From Azolla caroliniana (Eukaryota; Polypodiophyta): a stretch of DNA of 64,000 nt. Under the pieces are notes generated by a model. That model had not been told where the DNA came from. It saw only the letters and a list, made by a program, of their open reading frames with translations, and made no database searches. Position numbers and translations under genes: made by a program. Shown here in pieces: positions 44,131 through 54,576 of this stretch. The stretch covers positions 16,616,001 to 16,680,000 of the forward strand of contig JBHGNT010000016.1 of the NCBI GenBank assembly GCA_043228905.1, in the 5' to 3' direction. The number at the start of each line of letters is the position of its first letter. Position 1 is the stretch's first letter.

Positions 44131-44542
44131 TTTTTAGAGACAAGCTCAACATTGGGTGCATAACCCAGTACATAGACTGGGTGCGTAAAACCATACGCAA
44201 AATATGGTCGTGGCGGTGTTTAAACCGAAAGGACGTTAGAACATTATTCCTCATAAGGAATAGTTTTGGGAGTTAGTGTAGAAGGCTCATTTATGAGCGG
44301 TCAAGTATTGTCAGTACTTGTGTCAGCCCAATAGTCAGGGCTTGTATAAAAGGAGCTCACTGAGCATGAAACATGTACAGAGAACATACAAAGAATTATT
44401 TTTTAATATAGTTTGGTGTTTCTGTTGTCTGTGTCTGCCCCTCTCTTTTTCTGTGATTTTTGCATTTTACCGAATTATCTTACTTCCGAACGGTGCATTC
44501 TGTGTTCTTATGCATACGCTTCCACACACGTATTCTTTTATA
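44131..44542 (+). repeat. 5' LTR of C1b
   Basis: 412 bp; both terminal dinucleotides mutated but aligned end to end with 54150-54571. Shares CAAGCTCAACATTGGGTG and CTTCC.CACACGTATTCTTTTA with its partner. Confidence 0.88.
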
Positions 44543-44645
44543 TGGTATCAGAGCGCGAGGGTTGAGACTCCTCTGCAGCCGACATAAAAAACCTGCTATA
44601 AAGACAAAGTTAAGTTGTTGTTTTCGGAAAGGATAAGATAGCAAT

Positions 44646-46811
44646 ATGGACAGAGGAATGGGAAGCTCGTTACCGATTGAGATGCTCGATAGAAGCAACT
44701 AGTACGCACACCAATAGCAAGATGTTGTACATGGAGGGAGATAGGCCCCATAGTCGTGGCGGACGAGGCGGATCGGCGTGCAATGGAGGCGACCGAAAAG
44801 AGCAAAACATGCGGCATAATTGAAATGGCGGAGTCAATTCCGAACCCATTTGAAGCAGGGGGAGTCATAGTTCCTCTCAGCCATGTCGGGCAGAAAGGGA
44901 AACTTATGAACGTGTTGCACGTCCCGACAATAACCAAGAACTTGGTGTCAATCGGTCAGATCATCAACCAGGGGATGCAAGTTCGATTCACGCACCTTGG
45001 GTGCTACATCGAAGAGGAAGGCCAAGTTATCGCGCAAGGGCGTTGTGAAGGGAGGATGTTCATCCTCGACACCGATCAAGCTAGAACAGCATTGTTCGCT
45101 AGAGGACAGAAGCTCGAGTCAGACATCGACCTGTGGCACAAGCGGTTCGGCCATGTTAACTTCCCACGGCTTCGTGAAATGCAGACAAAGAATATTGTTT
45201 TCGATTTGCCGAAATTTCGGGGCCGTAATGGCCAAGTCTGTGAAGCCTCCCAACTTGGGAAGCAGCACTGACTTCCATTCCCCAATAAGCGTAATCATAG
45301 TCGAAATCCACTGGATTGGATCCACTTGGATGTGCTGGAACCGGCACAGAACGTGAGTCTCGGTGGAAGCCGTTACTTCATAACCTTCATCGATGACTTC
45401 ACTCAGCACACCTAGGCATGCTTGATCGCAAAAAAGAGCGAACTCTTCACGTGGTTCCTGAAGGTGAAGAACCTTGCAGAAAGGGAAACTGGATGAAAGC
45501 TCAAGTGCCTATGATCAGATGGCGGGGAGTACTTCTCCGACCAGTTCACGAGTTAACTACAGAAGGAGGGAATTCGACGCGAATTTTCATGTAGATATAT
45601 GCCGAAGCAGAACGGCGTAGCAAAGCGGAAGAATCGGACGATCGAAGAAGCTACCAAGGCAATGCTTGAAGAGAAGCATATGCCGAAGTTATATTGGGCT
45701 GAAGTCGTAAGGACGGTTGTTTACTTGCAAATTTGGACTTCTGCTAATGGAGGTGTGTCGCCAAATGAGTTGTATTATGGCAAGACACCAAACTTGGCAC
45801 ACTTGAGGATTTTCGGCAGCATCGCGTACATGCATGTGCCAAAGGAGAAACAGAGGAAGTCGGACGCCAAATCCGAAAAGTGCATATTAGTCGGCTATTC
45901 AGACGAACAAAAGGAGTATAAGTGCTATAACCCTAGAACGAAGGAAGTTCGTGTAAACCGAGATGTCGTGTTCGATGATTCCACTTCGTGGTACTTGCCT
46001 TCGCCTCCAATCCCTGATCAATCCATTCCGAATTTTGAAGAAGAGGTTAGCAATGCCGAGCTGCCTCTACGTGATGAGGAAATCGGAGCTCTGTCAAAGA
46101 GTCCGATCTCATTTCAACTAAGCGGGCCTAATGAGGGGTTGAGCCGAGATGGCCAACCAAATGAAGAGTCGGCAAGTGGTGGAGACTCGGCCATGCTGTC
46201 CTCGCATAAAGAACCGAGGAGAATTTTTACACGTAAAGGGAAGAAGAAAATGTCCGCATACAATTTCGGCAGTGCCGAGTCAGATCGGAGTGAATCTAAC
46301 GTAGGGCCAATCAAGAAGGAACCTCCGTGAAAGAGGTCGAAATCGACCGAAAAGGTTGTGAAATCGAATAATCATGAATTATGCAAATCTACTCGCCTGA
46401 AGAACCCCATAAAGAGGTACGAGTATAATGATTACATGGCGCACCATTACGCGTACATGACACGAGTGGCGGAAGTGCGTGAGCCGGAGAGCTACGTAGA
46501 AGCGGCGAAAGATGGAAATTGGCATGCAGTGTTGGAGGAAGAGATACACGCATTAACGTACAATGAGACTTGGGACCTAGTTGATGCACCGAAGGGTGTA
46601 AATCTGATCAGATGTAGATGGGTGTTTAAAGTGAAATACAACACCGACGGCTCGGTCGCACGGTGTAGATTACGATGAGACCTTCGCCCCAGTCGCGAAG
46701 ATGACTACCGTGCAAGTTCTCCTAGCCGTAGCTGCGACGAAGGGGTGGCGTCTACATTAGATGGATGTAAAGAATGTGTTCCTGCAAGGTGATCTTGAGG
46801 AACAGGGGTAC
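44646..46811 (+). pseudogene. C1b gag remnant, pre-integrase, integrase and RT start
   Basis: Gag starts at ATG 44646 (MDRGMGSSLPIEMLDRSN), jumps after 18 codons to the gag C-terminus (SKMLYMEGDRP), then to VPLSHVGQKGKL near 44871, so two deletions are evident. Pre-integrase and zinc-binding: LWHKRFGHVNFPRL, CEASQLGKQH (second Cys position shows Ser). Integrase: WIHLDV, decayed catalytic boxes, MPKQNGVAKRKNRTI. C-terminus 45599-46330 open. RT begins near 46358 (ESYVEAAKDGNW), is deleted at about 46668 and stops at the G1 insertion (GDLEEQ). Confidence 0.84.
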
Positions 46812-46909
46812 TGTCATGAACAGTACTGAGACAGAGAAGGAATTAGTACTAAACGAAGGATTAGTACTACGAGAGGTGTGAACTTCTTCGAGAGAAGGGA
46901 GAAGTGAGT

Positions 46910-46940
<31 letters not shown>

Positions 46941-47242
46941 TGAGTGATGATAAGAAAGATATTTATTATATGAAGAAAATATACAACGGCGGCTAAAAGG
47001 CTTAAGACTGGCGTTGAACCAATTTGGTTCAACATAATGCCTAGTGCCCTCTTTTATAGTGTTTTCAGGAGTAATCCTGAAGCTTCTAGAATGTTCCAGA
47101 GAAATCTGGAATATACACTAATTTCCTATAATAAAATGTACATGAAAATAATATCCTACGTATTACAATAGATGGTCTAATGGTCAAGAGCTCGACCCAT
47201 ATAACCCAAGGTCATGGTTTTGAGTCTTGTCATATCATGACA
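46812..47242 (-). repeat. 3' LTR of G1
   Basis: 431 bp, TGTCATGAAC...CATGACA. TATA complement CTTTTATA, 12-bp R-start motif TTGAACCAATTT and a plus-strand tRNA-like segment near its right end; the B box here has mutated to GGTTTTGAGTC. Confidence 0.92.
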
Positions 47243-49433
47243 CTATCCCCCCTTTAAAACGACGAGTGTCACGAGTCGTCTTGGATTGAGGACCCGGTTT
47301 GTGTGGATATTGACGATGGAAGTCTTCAAGAAGAGCACGAGCATTGGTTACATTCTCGATCGGTTCCCAAGTACGTTCGTTGGGACTATAGCCTAGCCAA
47401 TCGACTAGATAGTAGAGCTTGTTGCGAACAATCTTGGAATCAAGGATGGCGGCAACCTCGTACTCCGGCCCATCTTCGAGCTCGATCGGGGGTGGAGGTT
47501 GGATAAGACGTTCTGGGATGGTGCTCTCGTGGTAGGGTTCGAAGAGAGAACTATGAAACACCGGATGTATCCGAAGTTGTGGAGGTAGATCGAGACGAAA
47601 AGCGACATCATTAATCTTTCCAATAATAGGGAAAGGACCTAATCGCCGATAATCCAACTTCTCACATGGGCGAGTAGTCTTGATGTGTCGTCGTAGCAGC
47701 CACACCCGATCTCCAATATTAAAACTAGATGGAAGTCGATGACGATCCGCGTAGACCTTGTGTGTTTGTTGAGCTTGCTGGAGATGAGTAGATAAATCCG
47801 CTTGTATCTTGCGTAACCGCTCCAAACGATCCTCCGCGCACGGATTTGTGAACACCTCTGGGGTTTCAAGTACACTCCACCGGGGGTGACATCCTGTATA
47901 AGCAAAAAATGGCGTAACTTTAGTAGATGCGTGGATAGAGTTGTTATAGGCAAATTCGGCGAAGTGGAGAATATCTGCCCAGTCGTCCTGATGATAGCTG
48001 AGAAAGCACCGCAGATACTGCTCCAACGTTTGATTTGTTCGTTCAACTTGGCCGTCAGTTTGTGGGTGGTAGCCGGAAGAGAGATTACAAGTGACCTTGA
48101 GCATGTTAAAAAGGTGCTTCCAGAATTTTGACACGAACTGGGGTCCACGGTCGCTGATGATACTATCGGGGAGTCCATGATGCCGACATACTTCACGCAT
48201 GACAATTTCGGCAGTGTCTTCACTGGAGATCTCCTTAGTACATGGAAAGAAATGAGCCATCTTCGTATATCGATCGACCACAGTTAGAATCGCATTGAAC
48301 CCCTTAGAGACTGGAAGATCTATGATGAAGTCTAGAGCAATGGATTGCCACGGCTTGCTTGGAATTGGTAATGGTTCTAATAAACCATATGGATGATGCC
48401 TTGGCATTTTCGCTCTGCAACATGTATCACAAGTCCGAACAAAATCCTCGACGAATTGTCGCATACAGGGCCACCAGAATGATCGTTGTACTAAATGTAA
48501 TGTTTTAGTACTACCAAAATGCCCAGCTGTATATGTGTCATGACAATTTTGTACTACTCGAAGGCGGCAAGAACCATTAGGAACATACAAAAGTTCTTTA
48601 AAGAAGAGTAATCCATCATGGTATTTAAATTGCCGATAGTTCGTACCTGGTGGTTGCGACTGTGAACACGACGCTCGAGAGGGATCAATTTGTGCTAGTA
48701 TAGCTTGGGCGAACGCATCTGTCTTCAAGTCTTCACGTATGGTATCGATAACGCGGGAATCCATAGGCATGTCAAAGATTTGTGTTGCTTGTAGTCGTGC
48801 CGGTCCCAAGATGACTTTTTTTTGGTTATCGAAAGCTGGCTCGCCGGGACGGGGTGCTAGATACGAACGCCGTGATAATGCATCTGCCTTCCCTTGGTGC
48901 CTCCCCGGACGATATGTAATTTTGAAGTCGAAACGCGTGAGGAAATGGGCCCACCGAGCTTGACGTCGATTCAGCACACGAGCATCCTGAAAGTAGGCAA
49001 GATTCTTGTGGTCACTAAATACGATGACTGGATGAGAGGATCCCTCCAGAAAATGCCTCCATTGCATAAAAGAATCCACTATTGCCAATAGCTCCTTATC
49101 ATGAATTTCGTAGTTGATTTCGGCGGCATCAAACTTGCGTGAGTGAAAAGCCACAGGATGTAGCTTTTCATCATTCCCCTGTTGTGACAGAATGCTCCCC
49201 AATGCAAAATCCGATGCGTCAGCTTCGATAATGAATGGTTTCTTCGGATCGACATGAGCTAGAATTGGAGCCGATGTAAATGCTTTTTTAAGACTCTCGA
49301 AAGCCATGTCCGTTTCTTCAGACCAGATGAACGGTTGTCCCTTCCTGGTAAGTTGTGTGAGAGGTAGAACGATCCTTGAGTAATCTTGTATGAACTTCCG
49401 GTAAAAATTGGCAAAGCCTAAGAAGCATTGCAC
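47235..49433 (-). CDS. G1 RNase H, integrase and chromodomain (open, 732 codons)
   Basis: Begins in the RT-RNase H connection (QCFLGFANFYRKFI). RNase H: FIIEADASDFALGSIL, NYEIHDKELLAI, VFSDHKNL. Integrase: HHCC (HDTYTAGHFG...CDTCCRAK), catalytic Asp in ALDFII, Asp in ISDRGPQFVSKFW, Glu in GQVERTNQTLEQY. Then GPF.I..KINDVAFRLDLP and HPVFHSSLFEPY. Chromodomain at the C-terminus: EYEVAAILDSKIVRNK-LYYLVDWLGYS-ERTWEPIENV. The stop overlaps the 3' LTR edge. Resembles fungal and vertebrate chromoviruses in wording of these motifs. Confidence 0.93.
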   Translation of the reverse strand: MQCFLGFANFYRKFIQDYSRIVLPLTQLTRKGQPFIWSEETDMAFESLKKAFTSAPILAHVDPKKPFIIEADASDFALGSILSQQGNDEKLHPVAFHSRKFDAAEINYEIHDKELLAIVDSFMQWRHFLEGSSHPVIVFSDHKNLAYFQDARVLNRRQARWAHFLTRFDFKITYRPGRHQGKADALSRRSYLAPRPGEPAFDNQKKVILGPARLQATQIFDMPMDSRVIDTIREDLKTDAFAQAILAQIDPSRASCSQSQPPGTNYRQFKYHDGLLFFKELLYVPNGSCRLRVVQNCHDTYTAGHFGSTKTLHLVQRSFWWPCMRQFVEDFVRTCDTCCRAKMPRHHPYGLLEPLPIPSKPWQSIALDFIIDLPVSKGFNAILTVVDRYTKMAHFFPCTKEISSEDTAEIVMREVCRHHGLPDSIISDRGPQFVSKFWKHLFNMLKVTCNLSSGYHPQTDGQVERTNQTLEQYLRCFLSYHQDDWADILHFAEFAYNNSIHASTKVTPFFAYTGCHPRWSVLETPEVFTNPCAEDRLERLRKIQADLSTHLQQAQQTHKVYADRHRLPSSFNIGDRVWLLRRHIKTTRPCEKLDYRRLGPFPIIGKINDVAFRLDLPPQLRIHPVFHSSLFEPYHESTIPERLIQPPPPIELEDGPEYEVAAILDSKIVRNKLYYLVDWLGYSPNERTWEPIENVTNARALLEDFHRQYPHKPGPQSKTTRDTRRFKGGIVS

Positions 49434-49457
49434 ATCCCGTACCGAACGCGGAGTCTG

Positions 49458-50792
49458 TCATTCTACCACCGTTTTGACCTTTGCTGGGTCCATGGAGATG
49501 CCTTCTGACGAAATGATGTAGCCGAGAAATTCCACTTGGTTGCAGCCGAAACTACATTTTTCTAGCTTTGCATACAGACCATGTTCTCGAAGTCGTTTTA
49601 GTACTAATAGTACATGAGAATCATGTTCTTCTTGGGTCTTTGAATAAACCAGTAGATCATCCAAATAGATGATCAAACAATCATCCAATAGATCTCAGAA
49701 TATATCATTAGCCATGTGTTGGAAGACTGCCGGCGCATTAGTGAGGCCGAACGGCATGACAGTATACTCGAAGTGCCCATATCTGGTGCGAAACGCGGTC
49801 TTCCATTCGTCTCCTGGTCGGATCCGTACGAGGTTATATGCTCCCCGTAAGTCGATCTTCGTGAAGAACCTGGCACCATTGATCCGTTCTAAAAGACTTG
49901 AGATAAGGGGAAGAGCATACCTATTCCTGATTGTAACCTTATTCAAGCCACAGTAATCTACAACGAGACGAAGCGATCCATCTTTTTTCTTGACGAAGAA
50001 AATGGGCGCACCGGCTGGAGATTTCGAATGCCGAATGAAACCATTTTCCAAATTCTCCTCTATATAGGTCCGAAGGACTTCCAGCTCAGTTGGTGACAAA
50101 TTGTAGATCGGTCCCCATAGCGGCTCTTTTCCCGGTTGTAAATCGATGGGGAAATCGTACGGTCGATGATGAGGAAGTGTGTTGGCTTGTACTTTATCGA
50201 ACACATCGGTGTAATGACGATACTTCTCAGGAAGTTGAACGGTGGATTCTTCTTTAGTGGTGTTGGAGGGGTTTACTGATATTGTAAAGAGGAACATTTC
50301 CTCCTTGTGCCCTTCTTTACGCAACTGACGTAGCGAAATGGTTGCCATCTTCTGAGTTGACCCTTGGGTTTGTCGACACCGGATTTCTCTTGTTCTCCAA
50401 TCTATGTCAGGGTTATGTAACTCGAACCACGGTAGTCCTAAAACTATAGGATGTTCTGGGATACTAATAATATTAAATGATACTACACATGCTAAGTTAT
50501 CTAGGACAATATTAATGGGCTCTGACTCTTCTAGGATATTTCCGGAAGCAATGGAACGTCCATCAATGACTACTACAGAGGCTGGACACTGGAGTTTTCT
50601 TAGGGATATCTTATGAGCTTGAGCAAATTTCTTATCCATAAAGCAAGAGTTAGCTCCGGAATCTAGGAGTGCTAGGACATGTACTGGAGGGGTACTTTTA
50701 GTACTAACTATTACTTGGGCTACGAACACATCACTAACTTGCTTAGAGGGAATGGAACCACTAATGGGCTGCACAGATCTAGGGCTGTCCAA
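49458..50792 (-). pseudogene. G1 protease and reverse transcriptase
   Basis: Two open stretches, 50792-49695 and 49688-49458, parted by one TGA; another TGA near 49455 separates it from the next frame. Protease: [15 protein letters not shown] (DSGA catalytic box) and [84 protein letters not shown], catalytic IIYLDDLLVYSK (YLDD). One arginine and one tryptophan codon probably became TGA by C-to-T or G-to-A change. The first codon at 50792 is not a true start; pol is in a different frame from gag. Confidence 0.92.
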
Positions 50793-50834
50793 CCAAACGG
50801 CTCCTATTTTGGCTGGACTTAGTCGTTTAACTCT

Positions 50835-51970
50835 TCTTCTAACTGACTAAGGACATCAAATTTGTTTGCTAGATTTGGGATATTAGTACTATTAGGACTA
50901 TCAGATATCCCTACTGAAATAGGCTCAGATTTAGTACAATTAGAACTAGCGACTATTTGGTTTACTTGTCTTCTTGGCCTCTGGGGGCAATTTATTGCGA
51001 TATGTCCTGGTCCACCGCAGTAAAGACATAGTCAATTTGTACGGGGTCGCTGCTTTTCTTCTTCGGATAATGGCCCTCGACGACGTGTAGTGTCAATCTC
51101 CATCGGAGTCGGAGTATTCGCTGGAGGGGCATTATATGACTCCCTCGGAAAAGGTCTTGCTACCACTGAGGCGTAGGTGGGCTCTGATCTTGCCCTTGGC
51201 ATCTGTAGTTGTCGTTCCGAACGTCGCTCAAAGAGGCGGTTGTCACATCTCACCGCACGACTGATTGCTTCTGTTAAGGACTTTGGCTCTTCGGGGAAGG
51301 TCAAGAGTAAATCCTTGACGTCGTTGCATAAACCATAACGGAATTGCTCCATCAACGCTTGATCATCCCAAGGGATATCGGCGGCGAGTAGGCGAAAATC
51401 TGCAGCGTATGCGGAGGCTGGACGGTCACCTTGGCGTAATCGCCGGATTTTGTTGATTGCGGTCCTGATGTTGTCAGTATCTCCGAAACATGCTTTAAAC
51501 TCACCTAGAAACTCTTCAAAATTGTTGAGTAACGGAGATTCCTTTTCTAATAGTGGAGCGAACCATGACAACGCTGAGCCACTTAACAAAGTGCCTACTA
51601 AACCCACTCGTGATGCATCGGTGGGATATCGGGAAGGATGCATTTGAATAACTAATCGTACCTGGTTAAGGAACCCTCTAAACTGCGATCGCGTTCCATC
51701 GAACTTCGTGGGAAGGCCAATCTTAGGTTCTTTATGAATCCCTTGTGTTCCGGGCCCGTGTTGTTGCATCGCTACGATGGTGGCTTCGAGTTGTTGCACG
51801 CGTAACGCAAGTTCCCCATGCTGTTGTTGCGTTTGCTGCTTTTCTAAGGAGATTTGCTGAAGATCCCCCAGCAACCGTTGGTTTTCTTGTTCCAAAGCAT
51901 GGAACTTCTCCTTCAAGCATTGAAATTCCGAGAAAACAGATTGATATTCTTCAGCACTAACAGTGGCCAT
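50835..51970 (-). pseudogene. G1 gag with coiled coil and zinc knuckle
   Basis: Start ATG 51970, 75 bases from the LTR. N-terminal 70 residues are coiled coil (EEYQSVFSEFQCLKEKFHAL, LEKQQTQQQHGELALRVQQL). Then a capsid-like domain (FRGFLNQVRLVIQMHPSRYP, ALSWFAPLLE, LRQGDRPASAYAADFRLLA). A TGA at 51034-51032 interrupts just before a perfect CX2CX4HX4C knuckle (CLYCGGPGHIAINC, 51028-50987). The frame then ends at about 50833. Clean otherwise. Confidence 0.92.
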
Positions 51971-52027
51971 GGGATGAAAGAAAAGAGGAATAAAAGATTA
52001 GTAGGAAATGAGAGAGAAAGAAGGTAG

Positions 52028-52142
52028 GTAAAATTGGTTCAAACTGTCATGAACAGTACTGAGACAGAGAAGGAATTAGTACTAAACGAAGGATTAGTAC
52101 TACGAGAGGTGTGAACTTCTTCGAGAGAAGGGAGAAGTGAGT

Positions 52143-52188
<46 letters not shown>

Positions 52189-52300
52189 TGATAAGAAAGA
52201 TATTTATTATATGAAGAAAATATACGACGGCGGCTAAAAGGCTTAAGACTGGCGTTGAACCAATTTGGTTCAACATAATGCCTAGTGCCCTCTTTTATAG
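52028..52300 (-). promoter_or_regulatory. G1 5' LTR core: TATA box, predicted transcript start and primer site
   Basis: On the minus strand TATAAAAG begins at 52299. Thirty-three bases on, at 52266-52255, is AAATTGGTTCAA, the expected transcript start region. After the LTR end, 52044-52030 reads GTTTGAACCAATTTT, complementary to that start over 12 contiguous bases. No tRNA-type TGG primer site is present. This layout fits self-priming as known for Tf1/sushi elements. Confidence 0.65.
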
Positions 52301-52483
52301 TGTTTTCAGGAGTAATCCTGAAGCTTCTAGAATGTTCCAGAGAAATCTGGAATATACACTAATTTCCTATAATAAAATGTACATGAAAATAATATCCTAC
52401 GTATTACAATAGATGGTCTAATGGTCAAGAGCTCGACCCATATAACCCAAGGTCATGGGTTCGAGTCTTGCCATATCATGACA
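52045..52483 (-). repeat. 5' LTR of G1
   Basis: 439 bp. GA microsatellite at about 52140-52186 is longer than in the 3' LTR. Plus-strand A box TGGTCTAATGGTC (52414) and B box GGTTCGAGTCT (52458) are 44 bp apart. Confidence 0.92.
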
Positions 52484-52488
52484 GGTAC

Positions 52489-53590
52489 ATGGTACAAACC
52501 CCCGGATTTCTATCTGAACAGAACACTTCGGCAATCTGCCGATTGAAGGGGGCGTTATACGGACTTAAGCAAGCCCCGCGAGCTTGGAACACAAAGATTA
52601 TGCAACAATTGCATAGAATGGGGTTTACGACGTCCAAATCGAACTCTTGATTGTTCACTCGCCAAGGTCGACATGGACTGGTCTGTCTTTTACTTTATGT
52701 TGATGATTTAGTCATCGCCGATGCCGACCTAGAAGAAATCGGCCACGTCAAGTCTCACCTCGTGGCATCTTTTGAAATGAAGGATCTTGGAGACCTTCAT
52801 TACTTCCTCGGGGTCTAAGTGATCCGTTCCACCGAATGCATATTGATCAGTCAGCGTTATTACGCGCTGAATATGCTCTTCAAGTTCGGGATTGCCAATT
52901 GTAAGCACATCTCGACCCCTCTGGATAGAAACATAAAGTTTCGTCGTGATTCGGGAAAGGCGTGTGACCTGACATGGTTTCGACAAATTGTCGGAAGCCT
53001 CATCTACTTGGCGATCACTCGGTCGGACCTCAGCTATCCGGTCAGAATGATTAGTCAATTTATGTCGCAGCCCATGACCGAACACCTTCAGTGCTCGCAA
53101 AGAATATTACGATATGTCAGCGGCACGAAAGACATGGCGTTGTTGTATCGTAGAGGCATAGACGAACAGTTAGTTGGCTACACGGATGCCGATTGGGCTG
53201 GAAATGCCCACAATCGTAGATCTGAATACGCCTCCTCATTGGGAAGTGTGGCGATCGCGTGGAGCAATAAAAAGCAACCGATAGTGGCACTGTCAAGCAC
53301 GGAGGCCGAATATGGAAGGGCAACTGTCGATACGTGCGAAGTCATTTGGCTAAAACGGTTATTACGGGATCTACATTTGGCTAATCCAACGATGATCTAT
53401 TGCGACAACCTCAGCAGTACCCACCTTGCAAAGAACCCTATATTCCACACTCGGACCAAGCACATTGAGGTGCACTACCACTTCGTCCGTGAGCATGTCC
53501 TTTCTGGTAAAGTCGAACCGGCGTATGTTCCGACGGGTTAGCAAATTGCCAACATCTTCACCAAGTCCCTTGGTCTCAACAAGTTACAAC
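52489..53590 (+). pseudogene. C1b reverse transcriptase (rest) and RNase H
   Basis: Resumes after the G1 target duplication with PGFLSEQNTSAICRLKGALYGLKQAPRAW, then the catalytic LLLYVDDLVIAD (YVDD intact), one stop, and 52819-53541 (ISTPLDRNIKFRRDSGKACD, IVGSLIYLAITRSDLSYPV). RNase H: VGYTDADWAGNAHNRR, SSTEAEYGRATV, IYCDNLSSTHLAKNP, KHIEVHYHFV. Frame decays at FTKSLGLNKLQHF near 53590. Confidence 0.87.
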
Positions 53591-54149
53591 ATTTCCTGGG
53601 TGAGCTGGGTTTGTGTCACCTCGATACACCGAACTTGAGGGGGAGACAAGAACAGGAACAAGAGCGTGAAAGGAGTTGTAGTGACCGTGATGCTGAATCA
53701 AATGAAGAATTCGATTTCAGGCCTACTAAAGAAGCCGAAGACAACCGAAGACAACTGAAAAAAAGGGAAATACAGCCAAGAAGGGCGTAAAGGTCAAGAC
53801 CAAGACGTGGTCTGATGTTGTCAACGGCCTAAAGACAGAAGAGGAATTGGAAACAGCCAATTCGGGCGAAAGTGGAATTGAATCGGAAGTGTCTGATTTA
53901 ATCAAAATGTTCGATTTGGACATTACGAATCGACTGTGGGCCAAGCGGAGGAAAGGGCCATGAAAGAGGCGCCAACACCGCGACAACAAGGGAGCTGATA
54001 AGGGCCGCATGAGTAGACAAGCCGATCGGAAGGGTCGAAGCGCATGGAATCGAACAGGTCGAGGAGCGCGACCGAGGCGTGAAGCCAAGAGAGGCCGGAG
54101 TGAAGATCCGGAAAAGCATATGGTGCCTCAAGTTGAGCTTGAGGGGGAG
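53591..54149 (+). other. C1b 3' tail with lysine-rich coding remnant and polypurine tract
   Basis: After RNase H the family keeps a charged tail. Here KVKTKTWSDVVNGLKTEEELETA is readable in a shifted frame at about 53785-53855, split by motif-preserving substitutions from the A and C1 copies. The tract TTGAGCTTGAGGGGGAG ends at 54149. Confidence 0.7.
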
Positions 54150-54571
54150 TGTTGAGAGACAAGCTCAACATTGGGTGTGTAAACGGGTGCGTAACCTAGT
54201 ACGTAGACTAGGTGCGTAAAACCGTACGCAAAATATGGCCATGGCGGTGTTTAAACCGAAAGGCCGTTAGAACATTATTCCTCATAAGGAATAGTTTTGG
54301 GAGTTAGTGTAGAAGGCTCATTTATGAACGGTCAAGTACTGTCAGTACTTGTGTCAGCCTGATAGTCAGGGCTTTTATAAAAGGCGCTCACTAAGCACGA
54401 AACATGTACAGAGAACATACAAAGAATCATTTTTTAATATAGTTAGGTGTTTCTAATCTCTCTCTGTCCCTCTCTTTCTCTATGATTTCTGCAGTTTACC
54501 GAACTGTCATACTTCCGAACCGTGCACTCTGTGTTCTTACGCATACGCTTCCGCACACGTATTCTTTTACA
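54150..54571 (+). repeat. 3' LTR of C1b
   Basis: 422 bp, TGTTGAGAGAC... to ...TTCTTTTACA, followed by the CGAAG duplication. Differs from the 5' LTR by substitutions and an indel near 54185. Confidence 0.92.
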
Positions 54572-54576
54572 CGAAG

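Larger units (their letters stand above)
46812..52483 (-). mobile_element. G1: nearly complete chromodomain Gypsy element (Tf1/sushi-like)
   Basis: 5.7 kb. LTRs 46812-47242 and 52045-52483, almost identical apart from GA-repeat length and a few substitutions, so a young insertion. GGTAC at 46807-46811 and 52484-52488 is an exact target duplication. Polypurine complement CTATCCCCCCTTT at 47243. Order on the minus strand: gag, protease, RT, RNase H, integrase, chromodomain. Only three premature stops were found (51032, about 49691, about 49455). Copies of this family elsewhere in the window are G2 and G3. Confidence 0.95.
44131..54571 (+). mobile_element. C1b: Copia element containing chromovirus G1
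   Basis: LTRs 44131-44542 and 54150-54571, primer site TGGTATCAGAGC at 44543-44554, polypurine tract TTGAGGGGGAG before 54150. CGAAG at 44126-44130 and 54572-54576 is an exact target duplication. The C2' frame (HVPK | DQRSKLDSKSK) resumes across it. The 5' LTR has lost its TG (TTTTTAGAG) and CA (ends TTTTATA). Internal deletions remove most of gag and the protease; G1 interrupts the RT. Confidence 0.93.

Noticed and set aside
52411-52478. Functional tRNA gene
   Set aside because: A and B boxes and spacing fit, but acceptor and T stems do not pair well, there is no clear anticodon arm, and the segment recurs as part of LTRs. Kept only as a tRNA-like signal.
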